Source of the DNA: Nitrospirota bacterium
GTDB lineage: Bacteria; Nitrospirota; Thermodesulfovibrionia; Thermodesulfovibrionales; UBA1546
Length of the DNA: 34,494 nucleotides
Reading direction: 5' to 3'
Assembly (NCBI GenBank): GCA_009773185.1
Contig: WPIF01000027.1
Span: forward strand, 1-34,494
In this document: positions 1-7,806 of the stretch, in pieces
Position numbering within the stretch: the stretch's first letter is position 1
Layout of the letters: each line of letters starts with the position of its first letter
Notes under the pieces: generated by a model
What the model was told of the DNA's origin: nothing
Databases searched by the model: none
Seen by the model: the letters and a program-made list of their open reading frames with translations, nothing else
Translations under genes and position numbers: made by a program

Positions 1-24
1 TCTCCTTTTACGCGCATGTTTTTC

Positions 25-93
25 CGGTAACATGCATTATGAGTCAACGATTCCTTTTTATCCTTTACTTCGGTAACATTTATTGTGAGGCAA
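25..93. repeat. Pair of imperfect direct repeats upstream of etfB
   Basis: Two related 23-bp units lie at 25-47 and 71-93, 46 bp apart. Both begin CGGTAACAT and share an ATT..TGAG..CAA tail. A separate 7-bp inverted repeat (GCATGTT at 14-20, AACATGC at 29-35) overlaps the first copy. They sit just upstream of the candidate etfB promoter, so a regulator site or the remains of a tandem repeat are both possible. The function is not known. Confidence 0.35.
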
Positions 94-112
94 TTCGTAT
101 CCGGAAATCCAC

Positions 113-142
113 TTTACACTGCCTATTTTAAAATCGTATAAT
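113..142 (+). promoter_or_regulatory. Candidate sigma-70 promoter for etfB-etfA-fabD
   Basis: TTTACA at 113-118 and a perfect TATAAT at 137-142 are separated by 18 bp. This predicts a transcript start near 149 and a leader of about 47 nt before the etfB ATG at 196. It is one of the best promoter matches in the window. Confidence 0.6.
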
Positions 143-195
143 TAAACCCTGTACTATTCCGGCTTAAACCAATTATGGAGAAGAACGGTTAAAAG

Positions 196-978
196 ATGAA
201 TATTGTTGTTTGCATAAAACAGGTACCTGATACCGCAGAGGTAAGGATAAACCCTGAAACCAACACCCTCATAAGAGACGGGGTCCCGACTATAATCAAT
301 CCCTACGACATGCATGCTGTTGAGGCAGCTCTCCATATAAAGGACCTTACCAAAGGCAGGGTCACTGCCCTGACAATGGGGCCTCCTCAGGCTGAATCAG
401 CTTTACGGGAAGTAATATCAATGGGAGTTGACGATGCCGTGCTTTTAAGCGACAGGGCCTTTGCAGGCGCTGACACATGGGCAACTGCATATACACTCTC
501 TAAGGCAATAGCAAAAATCAGGGCAGACATAATCATCTGCGGCAAACAGGCAATAGACGGCGATACAGCTCAGGTCGGCCCTGAGATTGCCGAGTTTCTG
601 AACATCCCGCATATCGCATATATAAGAAAAATCGAAGATGTTAAAACAGACTCTATCAGGGTCCAGCGCCTAATGGATGAAGGTTATGACATGGTTGAAT
701 CAACACTGCCTGTACTTTTAACAGTGGTGAAGGAATTGAATACGCCAAGGCTTCCTTCTTTAAAAGGCAAGATAGCCGCCAAAAAGGCAGAGATTAAAAA
801 ATTCGGGCATCAGGACATAGGCGTTGATGAAAAAGATACAGGGCTTAAAGGCTCTCCCACACAGGTAAAAAACATCTTTGCGCCTGACGCAAGGGCAGAC
901 AGGAAAATGCTTCACGGGAGCATTGAAGAACAGGTCAGCCAGCTGGTAGAAGAGCTAAAGAGGCTAAGATGTCTATAA
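196..978 (+). CDS. etfB: Electron transfer flavoprotein, beta subunit
   Basis: This 260-residue protein is the full length expected for EtfB, the small subunit of the electron-transfer flavoprotein that passes electrons between flavoenzymes (often acyl-CoA dehydrogenases) and a quinone or ferredoxin acceptor. The N-terminus reads CIKQVPDT, as is usual for the family. The nucleotide-binding region around residues 77-131 contains GADTWATAY and GKQAIDGDTAQVGPE, the usual EtfB signature. Near residue 178 it has the family's conserved N-x-PR-x-PSLKG segment. The ATG has a GGAG about 15 bases upstream. The gene overlaps etfA by 10 bp, so the two subunits are probably translationally coupled. Whether this is a bifurcating Etf cannot be settled by eye. 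Confidence 0.95.
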   Translation: MNIVVCIKQVPDTAEVRINPETNTLIRDGVPTIINPYDMHAVEAALHIKDLTKGRVTALTMGPPQAESALREVISMGVDDAVLLSDRAFAGADTWATAYTLSKAIAKIRADIIICGKQAIDGDTAQVGPEIAEFLNIPHIAYIRKIEDVKTDSIRVQRLMDEGYDMVESTLPVLLTVVKELNTPRLPSLKGKIAAKKAEIKKFGHQDIGVDEKDTGLKGSPTQVKNIFAPDARADRKMLHGSIEEQVSQLVEELKRLRCL

Positions 979-2153
979 TTGTTGACAGGGAAAAATGCAC
1001 TGCCTGCGAGACATGCATAAGCGTATGCCCTTTCACTGCCATAGAAATGAAAGAGGGCAAGGCCTTTATCAATGAATACTGTCAGATATGCATGGCATGT
1101 TTAACTGCATGTCCTGAAGGCGCCATAAAAGAAGTTCCGGAAAATCAGGAAGGGCAAAAGGTTCAGGAGGGAAAAGGCGTCTGGATATTCGCAGAACAGC
1201 GCGAAGGAAAAGTTGCGCCTGTTGCACTGGAATTGCTCGGCGCAGGCAGAAGGCTCGCCGATGAACTCAAGGCAGAACTTTCTGCGGTGCTGTTTGGTTC
1301 AACACAGGCCGAGGCAGAGGAACTCATAAAATGGGGAGCCGATAAGGTATATCATTCAGCTGACAGGATATTCGAAAAATTCAATGACGAACCTTATTCA
1401 AGGCTGCTTGTAAATCTCATAAGAGAGCATAAACCCGGGATAGTCCTTGCAGGAGCAACTCCCATAGGCCGCTCGTTTATTCCAAGGGTTGCAGCAAGAT
1501 TAAGGACAGGCCTTACAGCAGACTGCACAGCTCTGGAGATAGACAAGGATACAGGCAAACTACTTCAGATACGCCCTGCATTCGGCGGGAACATAATGGC
1601 CACGATACTGTGCCCGAACAACCGTCCCCAGATAGCCACGGTAAGGCCCAGGGTCATGAAAAAAGGTGAATACCTGCCCGACAGGAAAGGTGAAATTATT
1701 TCTGTCCCTGCAGAAAACCTCCCATGCAGGACAAAGGTTATAGAGACAGTGCAGGATGCGTCTGAATGCAAGGTCAATCTCCAGGAAGCTGATATCATTG
1801 TTGCAGGAGGAAGAGGCCTTGGAAATGCAAAAGGTTTTAACCTGCTTTTCGAACTCGCTGAAACACTCGACGCTACTGTTGCTGCGTCCAGGGCAGCAGT
1901 TGACGAAGGCTGGATTCCATACAGGCATCAGGTAGGACAGACAGGCAAGACAGTCTGCCCGAAGATTTATATAGCATGCGGAATATCCGGAGCTGTTCAG
2001 CATATGGTCGGCATGCAGTCATCTGACATAATTATTGCCATAAACAAAAACCCTGAGGCCCCGATATTCAATGTCGCAACATACGGGATAGCCGGAGACC
2101 TTTATGAAATTATTCCTATGCTCATAAAGAAGATAAAAGAGGCGAAACTGTGA
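969..2153 (+). CDS. etfA: Electron transfer flavoprotein, alpha subunit with N-terminal 2[4Fe-4S] ferredoxin domain
   Basis: This 394-residue protein combines an N-terminal bacterial ferredoxin module with a complete EtfA. Two CxxCxxCxxxC motifs bind 4Fe-4S clusters: C10, C13, C16, C20 and C38, C41, C44, C48. The EtfA part follows from about residue 68. Its C-terminal FAD-binding domain carries GGRGLG, SRAAVDEGW, the QVGQTGKTV loop and ACGISGA. Ordinary EtfA is about 310-330 residues, so the extra length is the ferredoxin. Such fused subunits occur in anaerobes, where they could let the Etf exchange electrons with ferredoxin pools. The gene overlaps etfB at the start and fabD at the end (GTGA overlap), indicating one transcript. 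Confidence 0.95.
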   Translation: MSIIVDREKCTACETCISVCPFTAIEMKEGKAFINEYCQICMACLTACPEGAIKEVPENQEGQKVQEGKGVWIFAEQREGKVAPVALELLGAGRRLADELKAELSAVLFGSTQAEAEELIKWGADKVYHSADRIFEKFNDEPYSRLLVNLIREHKPGIVLAGATPIGRSFIPRVAARLRTGLTADCTALEIDKDTGKLLQIRPAFGGNIMATILCPNNRPQIATVRPRVMKKGEYLPDRKGEIISVPAENLPCRTKVIETVQDASECKVNLQEADIIVAGGRGLGNAKGFNLLFELAETLDATVAASRAAVDEGWIPYRHQVGQTGKTVCPKIYIACGISGAVQHMVGMQSSDIIIAINKNPEAPIFNVATYGIAGDLYEIIPMLIKKIKEAKL

Positions 2154-3094
2154 AAATAGCATTCGTCTTTCCCGGGCAGGGTTCACAGAATGTCGGCATG
2201 GGAAAAAATCTGTATGAGAACTTTGAAGAGGTAAAAACTCTTTATAAGCAGGCATCTGATATACTCGGGTATGACGTTGCCGGCCTGAGTTTTAATGGCC
2301 CGGCTGATGAACTGAACAAGACATACAGGACCCAGCCATGCCTCCTTGTAGCGAGCATGGCATCCTATACAGCATTAAAGATGCATGATATAAAACCCTC
2401 TGTTGTTGCCGGACACAGCCTCGGAGAATATTCAGCGCTCGTAGCAGCATCAGTCTTTTCATTTGGTGATGCCATCAGGTTTACGGAAAAGCGCGGCAAA
2501 TTAATGCAGGAAGCAGTTCCTGAAGGCAAAGGGCTTATGGCTGCAATCCTCGGTATGGATAAAGACAGACTGAATGCTATATGCCTCTCTGCCAAATCAG
2601 GATATGTTGCTCCGGCCAACTATAACTGCCCCGGCCAGATTGTCATAGCAGGTGAAAAAGAGGCTGTTGAAGAGGCAATGACTCTTGCAAAAGAGGCAGG
2701 CGCAAAAAGGGCAATAGCCTTGGCAGTAAGCGCGCCTTCTCACTGCAGGCTGATGGAAAACGCTTCAAACAAACTCGCCGAATCCCTTTTTCTTGAAAAT
2801 ATCGAGATGAAGACTCCTGAGATTCCAGTTGTGAGTAACGCAGACGCAATATTCCTCACAACTGTTGATGGCATAAAGGCATCTCTGGTAAAACAACTCA
2901 ACAGCCCTGTCCTGTGGGAAGACTCTATAAAGGCAATTGCTGCGTCAGGGATTAATGTTTTTATAGAAGCAGGCCCCGGCAAGGTTCTTTCAGGCCTTAT
3001 CAAGAGGATAGTTCCTGAGGCAACAACCTTCAATGTCGAAGACAAGGAGAGTCTCGATAAAACTATCGTAGGGATAAAAAATCTCCGGTTGTAA
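2150..3094 (+). CDS. fabD: Malonyl-CoA:ACP transacylase
   Basis: FabD moves the malonyl group from CoA to acyl carrier protein to feed type II fatty acid synthesis in the cytoplasm. The 314-residue length is normal. The oxyanion motif GQGSQ is at residues 9-13, the nucleophile Ser90 lies in GHSLGE, and the catalytic His is about H198 in SAPSHCRLM. The start is GTG, overlapping the TGA of etfA, so translation is likely coupled. Pairing an Etf with FabD is not a textbook operon, though both handle acyl thioesters. The last 32 bp overlap, tail to tail, the CsgG-domain gene on the other strand. Confidence 0.95.
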   Translation: MKIAFVFPGQGSQNVGMGKNLYENFEEVKTLYKQASDILGYDVAGLSFNGPADELNKTYRTQPCLLVASMASYTALKMHDIKPSVVAGHSLGEYSALVAASVFSFGDAIRFTEKRGKLMQEAVPEGKGLMAAILGMDKDRLNAICLSAKSGYVAPANYNCPGQIVIAGEKEAVEEAMTLAKEAGAKRAIALAVSAPSHCRLMENASNKLAESLFLENIEMKTPEIPVVSNADAIFLTTVDGIKASLVKQLNSPVLWEDSIKAIAASGINVFIEAGPGKVLSGLIKRIVPEATTFNVEDKESLDKTIVGIKNLRL

Positions 3095-4040
3095 AAATTT
3101 CAATTGCAGAAAAAAGCTTATCCTCATTTTCACTTGTAATACTTGCCAGGATTGGAGCCCTGCCTGTCTCCGTCTCAATAACTCTGATATCAATCCTGAT
3201 TATCCCCTGATTTTCGATAAACATCCCTAAAAGGAGATATTTTGCGCCGAGGAGTTTCCCTATCTTTACTGCGGTCTTTTCATCAATAAGCCCTGATTGC
3301 TGCAAGCCGAGTTCCTGCATAACACTATTAATCCTTGCCCGTTCAACTATCGTAAAGCGACCAAGCTTTATAAGTTTGTTAATAAATATTGCCGGAAGCC
3401 CTTGCCTCAGATGCCCGAGTTTATCCGTCTTTGAATTATTGTAAAAAGGCAAAACAGCAAGACTGCCTTCCCGCTCTGGTTTGAAAGCATTAATCCCAGT
3501 CCCCTGCTCCAGACCGAGAAAATCGGCGACCGTAGATTTCAATCCCTCTGCTATCATAAGAACATCTTCTTCCGCTCCAGAGACTTCTTTGAGCGAATGT
3601 ATTTTCCCTTTTGAAATATCTATGATCTTTGTTTTTACAATAAGCTTTCCCTTCTTTTTGTCGAGCTGACCATATATCAAAAAATCTCCTTCAACAGCCA
3701 AACCTCGTTTTGGGATAGTTTTTTCATCAACCAGGCCTGATTCGCCGAATTTTATTTCCTCAAGAAGTTTTTCAATCCTGGCTCTTTCCAGTAATTGCGC
3801 CTGAGGAAATGCAGCCAGATCGGTTGTCAGCATATCCGTTAAAGCCCTTTCTAAATAATCATATTGGGGATCAACAGTGTGAAGACCGGCTTGGGCAGGA
3901 GTAACTTTCTCAGGCCTGATAATATTTTCAAAATAAAGAACGCCTACTTTAAAAGTTGCCTTCCCCCCTTGGGCATAGGCAAATCCCGGAATGAAAAATA
4001 TCAGGAATAACACAGCCCACCCAAAATATCTGTTTCTCAT
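3063..4040 (-). CDS. Exported protein with two tandem CsgG-like domains
   Basis: This 325-residue protein starts with a clear Sec signal peptide (hydrophobic stretch at residues 8-22, then AYAQ). No lipobox cysteine is visible, unlike true CsgG. Two related halves follow. The first (about residues 30-175) has VGVLYFEN, ERARIEKLLEE and SGLVDEKT. The second (about 190-325) has LAVLPFYNN, VERARINSVMQELG and SGLIDEKT. This is the CsgG/FlgO-type fold used in outer-membrane secretion pores and periplasmic assembly factors. The duplication suggests a pseudodimeric periplasmic protein rather than a nonameric pore. It overlaps the upstream TPR gene by 4 bp, so the pair is probably co-translated. The precise role is unknown. 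Confidence 0.75.
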   Translation of the reverse strand: MRNRYFGWAVLFLIFFIPGFAYAQGGKATFKVGVLYFENIIRPEKVTPAQAGLHTVDPQYDYLERALTDMLTTDLAAFPQAQLLERARIEKLLEEIKFGESGLVDEKTIPKRGLAVEGDFLIYGQLDKKKGKLIVKTKIIDISKGKIHSLKEVSGAEEDVLMIAEGLKSTVADFLGLEQGTGINAFKPEREGSLAVLPFYNNSKTDKLGHLRQGLPAIFINKLIKLGRFTIVERARINSVMQELGLQQSGLIDEKTAVKIGKLLGAKYLLLGMFIENQGIIRIDIRVIETETGRAPILASITSENEDKLFSAIEIFTTGDFLSLR

Positions 4041-5845
4041 TTTAAATCCCTCAGCAAGGCTATATGGGCCTCTATATGATTTTTGATGACTTTATCGCCT
4101 GACACTTCCATTGCCTTTTCCCACAGGACTTCAGTTTCTCTTACCCCTCCCTTATTCAGGTAATTCAACCCCCTAACATAATACGAAATCCAGTCCTCCT
4201 GATATTTGATTATATCGTCCAACTCCGGTTTTTTATTGCTCCTTATAATGATATTGACCTTCGGAGGATGAAGTCCTGCGCCGGACCAGAAGCCGCGAAA
4301 GGCAGGTGTTTTTTCATCGTTTAATGTTATCAGAAACCCTTCGTTTGAATTATCTTTTTTATGCCATGCCTTCACAAATTTTGTTATATCAAACAGATAT
4401 AATTGGGCCATTACATATCCGCCCTGGAACCTTCCGATATCCCTCCTGACAAGACTATCTGCATCCGGCAAAAGCATGTCCCTTTGAGAAAAACCAATAG
4501 GTAATTTTTTCCATAGACCTTGCCAAGCAGATGGAGATTCCTGGTCCGGAGGAAAATTGACGCTGTATAAAACCGGCATACAATCTCCCCTCGATGTATG
4601 TTTATGCTCTCTGAACAAGCTTATTTCCGCTCTTTCAATCTTAAATTGCCGGAGAGCCGGAGGCACAAAAAACCTCAGCAAAATCCTGTACGGCTTGCCT
4701 TTCTTATCCCAATAACCGAGAGCCAATATCTCATCATCGGATACAGGGTCAGGGCTATCGTTAAAAGACGCTGAGGACAAGGCATCGCCTTTAACCTCGT
4801 AAAGCCACAATTCCGGGATAAGCAACGCCTTATTGGGTTTTTTAAAATAGAATTTCTTATTCTGAGCTGATAGGTATATCTTGAGAAACCTTGTCAGATT
4901 AGGCAGAATTGTATAAACCGGCCTTCCCTCATAAGGATCATCTTTAATTTCCATCCTGCGGTTAAATACTCTCGCGGTGATTTCAAAAAAATCTTCCCAG
5001 CGATTGGTCTTTGCATAAGATTCGAGAAGGGCTTCCAGATATGACATATACATGGGAACCGGATTGAAATAGCCCTTGCTCAGAGGATCCATATTTAAAC
5101 TCCTTTTAAGAATCTCCTGATGGACACGGACAACTTTTTCGTAGTCTTTATTTCCGGCAAGAGATAAAATATTCTTTTCCCATACGTCATATTGAATATT
5201 TGCAGCCGGATCCGGTTCGGGCGTCTTATAGCCGTAATGACTCAACATGCCGTCCTTGATCCTTGATGCGCTTTGTCTCGCCTCTTTATCGGCGCTGTTT
5301 TTCAAGATATAATCGCATATCTTTAAGCCTCTCTTATAGTAAACCTCTTTCATCTTAACATCAGAGCTGGAGGTTGCTATGCCGGAACAAGCCCACGCAG
5401 CCTCGATCGAGTTGGGCTGCAGTTTTTCCATCTGTTCAATCACTTTCTCCACGGCCTTGAAATTGCCGGCGTTTGTATTGCATCGTGCGATGCCGTCGAG
5501 AAACCTCATTTTTTGTTTCTGGGATTTTAACCTTTCCACCCCTTTGGAATATATTTCGATTGCCTTGCTGAATTCCGATAGATGCTCATAACATAAACCT
5601 GCATAAAGATAACCCTTCTCTTCATCAGGGGCTAAATAAATAATCTTTTCATATTCCTCGATTGCCTTTCTGAGGTAACGCTTTTTCCCCTCTGCCCCGG
5701 ACTGAAAAGCCTTGTTTTGATATTCGTATCCCTTTTGGAAAATAATATCTATTTCTTTCTTATCATAGCCGCATAGGTAAGACGGCAAGAATAATAAAAA
5801 CAGACCGGACAACAATAAGACTCTCCTGCGTTTCAACATTTTCAT
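4037..5845 (-). CDS. Exported TPR-repeat protein
   Basis: About 602 residues from the ATG at 5845. An upstream in-frame TTG (5863) and a downstream ATG (5839) are alternatives, and none has a strong ribosome binding site. A basic N-terminus and a hydrophobic stretch ending SYLCGYD indicate export; the cysteine there is a poor lipobox. From about residue 30 to 210 there are TPR-like helical pairs, for example AIEEYEKIIYLAPDEEKGYLYAGLCYEHL. The long middle and C-terminal part (about 220-560) is not a family I recognise; it has a beta-rich look with RGFWSGAGLHPPKV. TPR proteins scaffold assemblies, so with the downstream CsgG-domain gene it may form an envelope complex. That is inference. Confidence 0.7.
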   Translation of the reverse strand: MKMLKRRRVLLLSGLFLLFLPSYLCGYDKKEIDIIFQKGYEYQNKAFQSGAEGKKRYLRKAIEEYEKIIYLAPDEEKGYLYAGLCYEHLSEFSKAIEIYSKGVERLKSQKQKMRFLDGIARCNTNAGNFKAVEKVIEQMEKLQPNSIEAAWACSGIATSSSDVKMKEVYYKRGLKICDYILKNSADKEARQSASRIKDGMLSHYGYKTPEPDPAANIQYDVWEKNILSLAGNKDYEKVVRVHQEILKRSLNMDPLSKGYFNPVPMYMSYLEALLESYAKTNRWEDFFEITARVFNRRMEIKDDPYEGRPVYTILPNLTRFLKIYLSAQNKKFYFKKPNKALLIPELWLYEVKGDALSSASFNDSPDPVSDDEILALGYWDKKGKPYRILLRFFVPPALRQFKIERAEISLFREHKHTSRGDCMPVLYSVNFPPDQESPSAWQGLWKKLPIGFSQRDMLLPDADSLVRRDIGRFQGGYVMAQLYLFDITKFVKAWHKKDNSNEGFLITLNDEKTPAFRGFWSGAGLHPPKVNIIIRSNKKPELDDIIKYQEDWISYYVRGLNYLNKGGVRETEVLWEKAMEVSGDKVIKNHIEAHIALLRDLK

Positions 5846-5958
5846 TTTTATGATAATATACAATGAATTGCAGAAGTTTGGGAAGGCAATTCAACACAGC
5901 CGATTCATTTAACAAAAAGCTCATCATAAAAGGAGAGATTTTTCAGGAGGATAAAAAA

Positions 5959-6219
5959 ATGACAAGAGAAGAATTATTCAGGAAGAACCAGCAGCTTTCC
6001 ACAGAATTTGAATTATATCTTCTTGAACATCCTGAGATAGAAGACAAGATTCCTGATAATGCCATGATTGTGTTAGTGCCTGATTATGACAAGGAGCTTG
6101 CAGAGAAAAATATTGAACTTGCCAAGACAAATAAAGAGCCCGGCCAGGCCATTGTTTATGTCAGAGTTGAAAAACTAAGAGCGTCAAGAATCGAAGGGCT
6201 GACCCTTCAGGTCGCATAA
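5959..6219 (+). CDS. Small conserved acidic protein, possibly DUF5647-like
   Basis: An 86-residue protein. The ATG at 5959 is chosen because CAGGAGG ends 8 bases upstream; a longer reading from 5863 would run through this site and has no ribosome binding site. The sequence begins MTREELFRKN, followed by FELYLLEHPEIEDKIPDNA and then IVLVPDYDKEL. It has no signal peptide, membrane segment or cysteine. From memory it resembles the small DUF5647 family, whose function is unknown; I could not verify this. It lies 29 bp before a radical SAM gene and is probably co-transcribed with it. Its globular, acidic character argues against a modified-peptide precursor. Confidence 0.75.
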   Translation: MTREELFRKNQQLSTEFELYLLEHPEIEDKIPDNAMIVLVPDYDKELAEKNIELAKTNKEPGQAIVYVRVEKLRASRIEGLTLQVA

Positions 6220-6248
6220 GCAGAGTCTATAACAGTCGCTTATATAGC

Positions 6249-7331
6249 ATGTATTCACCGCTGCGTTATATAGGGCATATCTTTCGCAAGAGCAGGCCGA
6301 TTCATCTTACATTTTTTGTAACCAGAAGGTGCAACGCAAAATGCCCGTTCTGTTTTTATCTTAAGAATACCGATAGCGCTCTGGACAAATCCGAAGAATT
6401 ATCTTTAGATGAAATCCTTAAGATTTCAAGGTCGCTCGGCAATCTCCTCTGGGTCGCATTCTCAGGCGGGGAAATTTATCTGAGGGGTGACCTTGCTGAA
6501 ATAAGTAAAATCTTTTATAAAAACAACAAACCCGCAATAATGCTCTTCCCTACAAACGGCCTGCTTCCTGAATTGATTAAAGAAAGGACAGAACAGATAC
6601 TCAAACACTGTCCCAAAAGCATAATCGCAGTAAAGCTCTCCCTTGACGGCCTTAACAAGGCACATGATACCTTGCGCAACACACCCGGCAGTTTTGATAA
6701 GACCATGCAGACATACCGCCTGCTTGAAAACCTCGTTGACAAATACCCTAATTTTGAACTGGGAATCAATACAGTTTTTTGTTCGGAAAATCAGGATTCA
6801 ATGGATGATATAATTGATTTTGCAGGCAACCTGAAAAATATAAAGACACACACGATCTCTCTGATACGCGGAAATCTTAAGGACGATAACTATAAAAAAG
6901 TGGATCATAAAAAATATCATAATGCCATAAACAGGCTTGAGAAAAATCTAAAGAATAAAACTTCCAGCACCTATAGATTCAGGGGTGCACGTATCAAGGC
7001 TGCACAGGATATTCTGCAGCGCCGCCTGATACATCAGACCATGCTTGAACAAAAGCGCATTATCCCCTGCTATGCCGGCAAACTTAATCTTGTCCTTACT
7101 GAAAACGGGGAAGTATATCCATGTGAGATACTGACGGACAGCTGCGGCAATGCGAGAGATTATGCTTATGATTTGGGGAAGGTCATGCAATCAGGAAAGG
7201 CCCAACAGATTATTCATTCGATACAGGCAAAACAGTGCTTTTGTACACACGAGTGTTATCTTATGACAAACATCCTGTTGAATCCGGGGCTATATCATAA
7301 GCTCGCAAAGGAATATGTTCAGCTGCGGTAA
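6249..7331 (+). CDS. Radical SAM protein with SPASM-like C-terminus
   Basis: This 360-residue protein carries the radical SAM cluster motif CxxxCxxC at C28, C32 and C35 (RRCNAKCPFC), followed by the glycine-rich FSGGEIYLR segment that contacts S-adenosylmethionine. The C-terminus has further cysteines in PCYAG, VYPCEIL and CFCTHECYL, typical of a SPASM or twitch domain binding one or two auxiliary iron-sulfur clusters. Members modify peptides, proteins or small molecules; the substrate here cannot be named. No clear ribosome binding site precedes the ATG, so it may depend on coupling with the 86-residue gene upstream. No precursor peptide with a cysteine-rich or repetitive core is visible nearby. 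Confidence 0.85.
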   Translation: MYSPLRYIGHIFRKSRPIHLTFFVTRRCNAKCPFCFYLKNTDSALDKSEELSLDEILKISRSLGNLLWVAFSGGEIYLRGDLAEISKIFYKNNKPAIMLFPTNGLLPELIKERTEQILKHCPKSIIAVKLSLDGLNKAHDTLRNTPGSFDKTMQTYRLLENLVDKYPNFELGINTVFCSENQDSMDDIIDFAGNLKNIKTHTISLIRGNLKDDNYKKVDHKKYHNAINRLEKNLKNKTSSTYRFRGARIKAAQDILQRRLIHQTMLEQKRIIPCYAGKLNLVLTENGEVYPCEILTDSCGNARDYAYDLGKVMQSGKAQQIIHSIQAKQCFCTHECYLMTNILLNPGLYHKLAKEYVQLR

Positions 7332-7402
7332 AGTAATTGCAGATATGATTTATCCCTTGCAGCAGCTCATTCTTCATCTGCCGTAAATCTGCAAATCAGA
7401 TA

Positions 7403-7434
7403 TTGACTTTTTATTATTCAAGATGCCATTATAT
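7403..7434 (+). promoter_or_regulatory. Weak candidate promoter for the cold-shock gene
   Basis: TTGACT at 7403-7408 is followed by TTATAT at 7429-7434, with a long 20-bp spacer. If used, it would give a leader of about 115 nt containing the hairpin at 7479-7513. Long leaders are a known feature of cspA-type genes. The spacing is suboptimal, so confidence is low. Confidence 0.3.
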
Positions 7435-7478
7435 CGCCGAAGTTTCAGAAGTTTTTGTTGTTAGCAGATACATGGAAA

Positions 7479-7513
7479 GGCCACAAAGACTTTTAGCTTT
7501 GTGCCCTTTTTTT
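7479..7513 (+). terminator. Intrinsic-terminator-like hairpin in the csp leader
   Basis: A 10-bp stem with one mismatch (GGCCACAAAG against CTTTGTGCCC) is closed by an 8-nt loop and followed directly by seven Ts. It lies about 150 bp after the radical SAM gene and 42 bp before the cold-shock start codon. It either ends the upstream operon late or acts as an attenuator in the csp leader. Confidence 0.65.
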
Positions 7514-7555
7514 GTTTTTCTGGAGCTTTAGTTTATAAATAAGGAGGTAAAAAGT

Positions 7556-7756
7556 ATGCCTAATGGAAAAGTAAAGTGGTTCAACGAATCCAAGGGTTTT
7601 GGCTTTATAACAAGCGAAGACGGCACCGATGTTTTTGTCCACTATTCATCCATTCAGAGCAACGGGTTCAAGTCCCTTGCCGAAGGTGATTCAGTAAGCT
7701 TTGATATTGAAAAAGGCCCCAAAGGCCCCAAGGCAATTAATGTAGTTAAGGCCTAA
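7556..7756 (+). CDS. cspA: Cold-shock protein, CspA family
   Basis: A standard 66-residue single cold-shock domain that binds single-stranded RNA or DNA and melts secondary structure. It opens [22 protein letters not shown]1 is KGFGFI and RNP2 is VFVHY. An AAGGAGG precedes the ATG at 7556. The gene has its own candidate promoter, a leader with a terminator-like hairpin, and a strong terminator just after the stop. It faces, tail to tail, a second cold-shock-domain gene at 7807-8343. The paralogue designation A is generic. Confidence 0.95.
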   Translation: MPNGKVKWFNESKGFGFITSEDGTDVFVHYSSIQSNGFKSLAEGDSVSFDIEKGPKGPKAINVVKA

Positions 7757-7767
7757 CCGAATACAGA

Positions 7768-7801
7768 AGTCCCCTTGCCTGGCAAGGGGACTTTCTTTTT
7801 T
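7768..7801 (+). terminator. Rho-independent terminator after csp
   Basis: A perfect 10-bp stem (AGTCCCCTTG with CAAGGGGACT) and a 5-nt loop are followed by TTCTTTTTTT. It starts 11 bp after the csp stop codon. The opposite strand lacks a T tract, so it mainly serves csp rather than the convergent gene. Confidence 0.85.
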
Positions 7802-7806
7802 AAACA

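Noticed and set aside
1560-2003. 147-residue minus-strand frame within etfA
   Set aside because: Antisense to a confident gene, with low-complexity content and no ribosome binding site.
5863-5958. Upstream extension of the 86-residue protein
   Set aside because: It would span the ribosome binding site at 5944-5950 and overlaps the start of the TPR gene; ATG 5959 is far better placed.
5959-6219. Modified-peptide (RiPP) precursor for the adjacent radical SAM enzyme
   Set aside because: The protein is 86 residues, acidic and globular, with no leader-core split, no cysteine and no repeated core.
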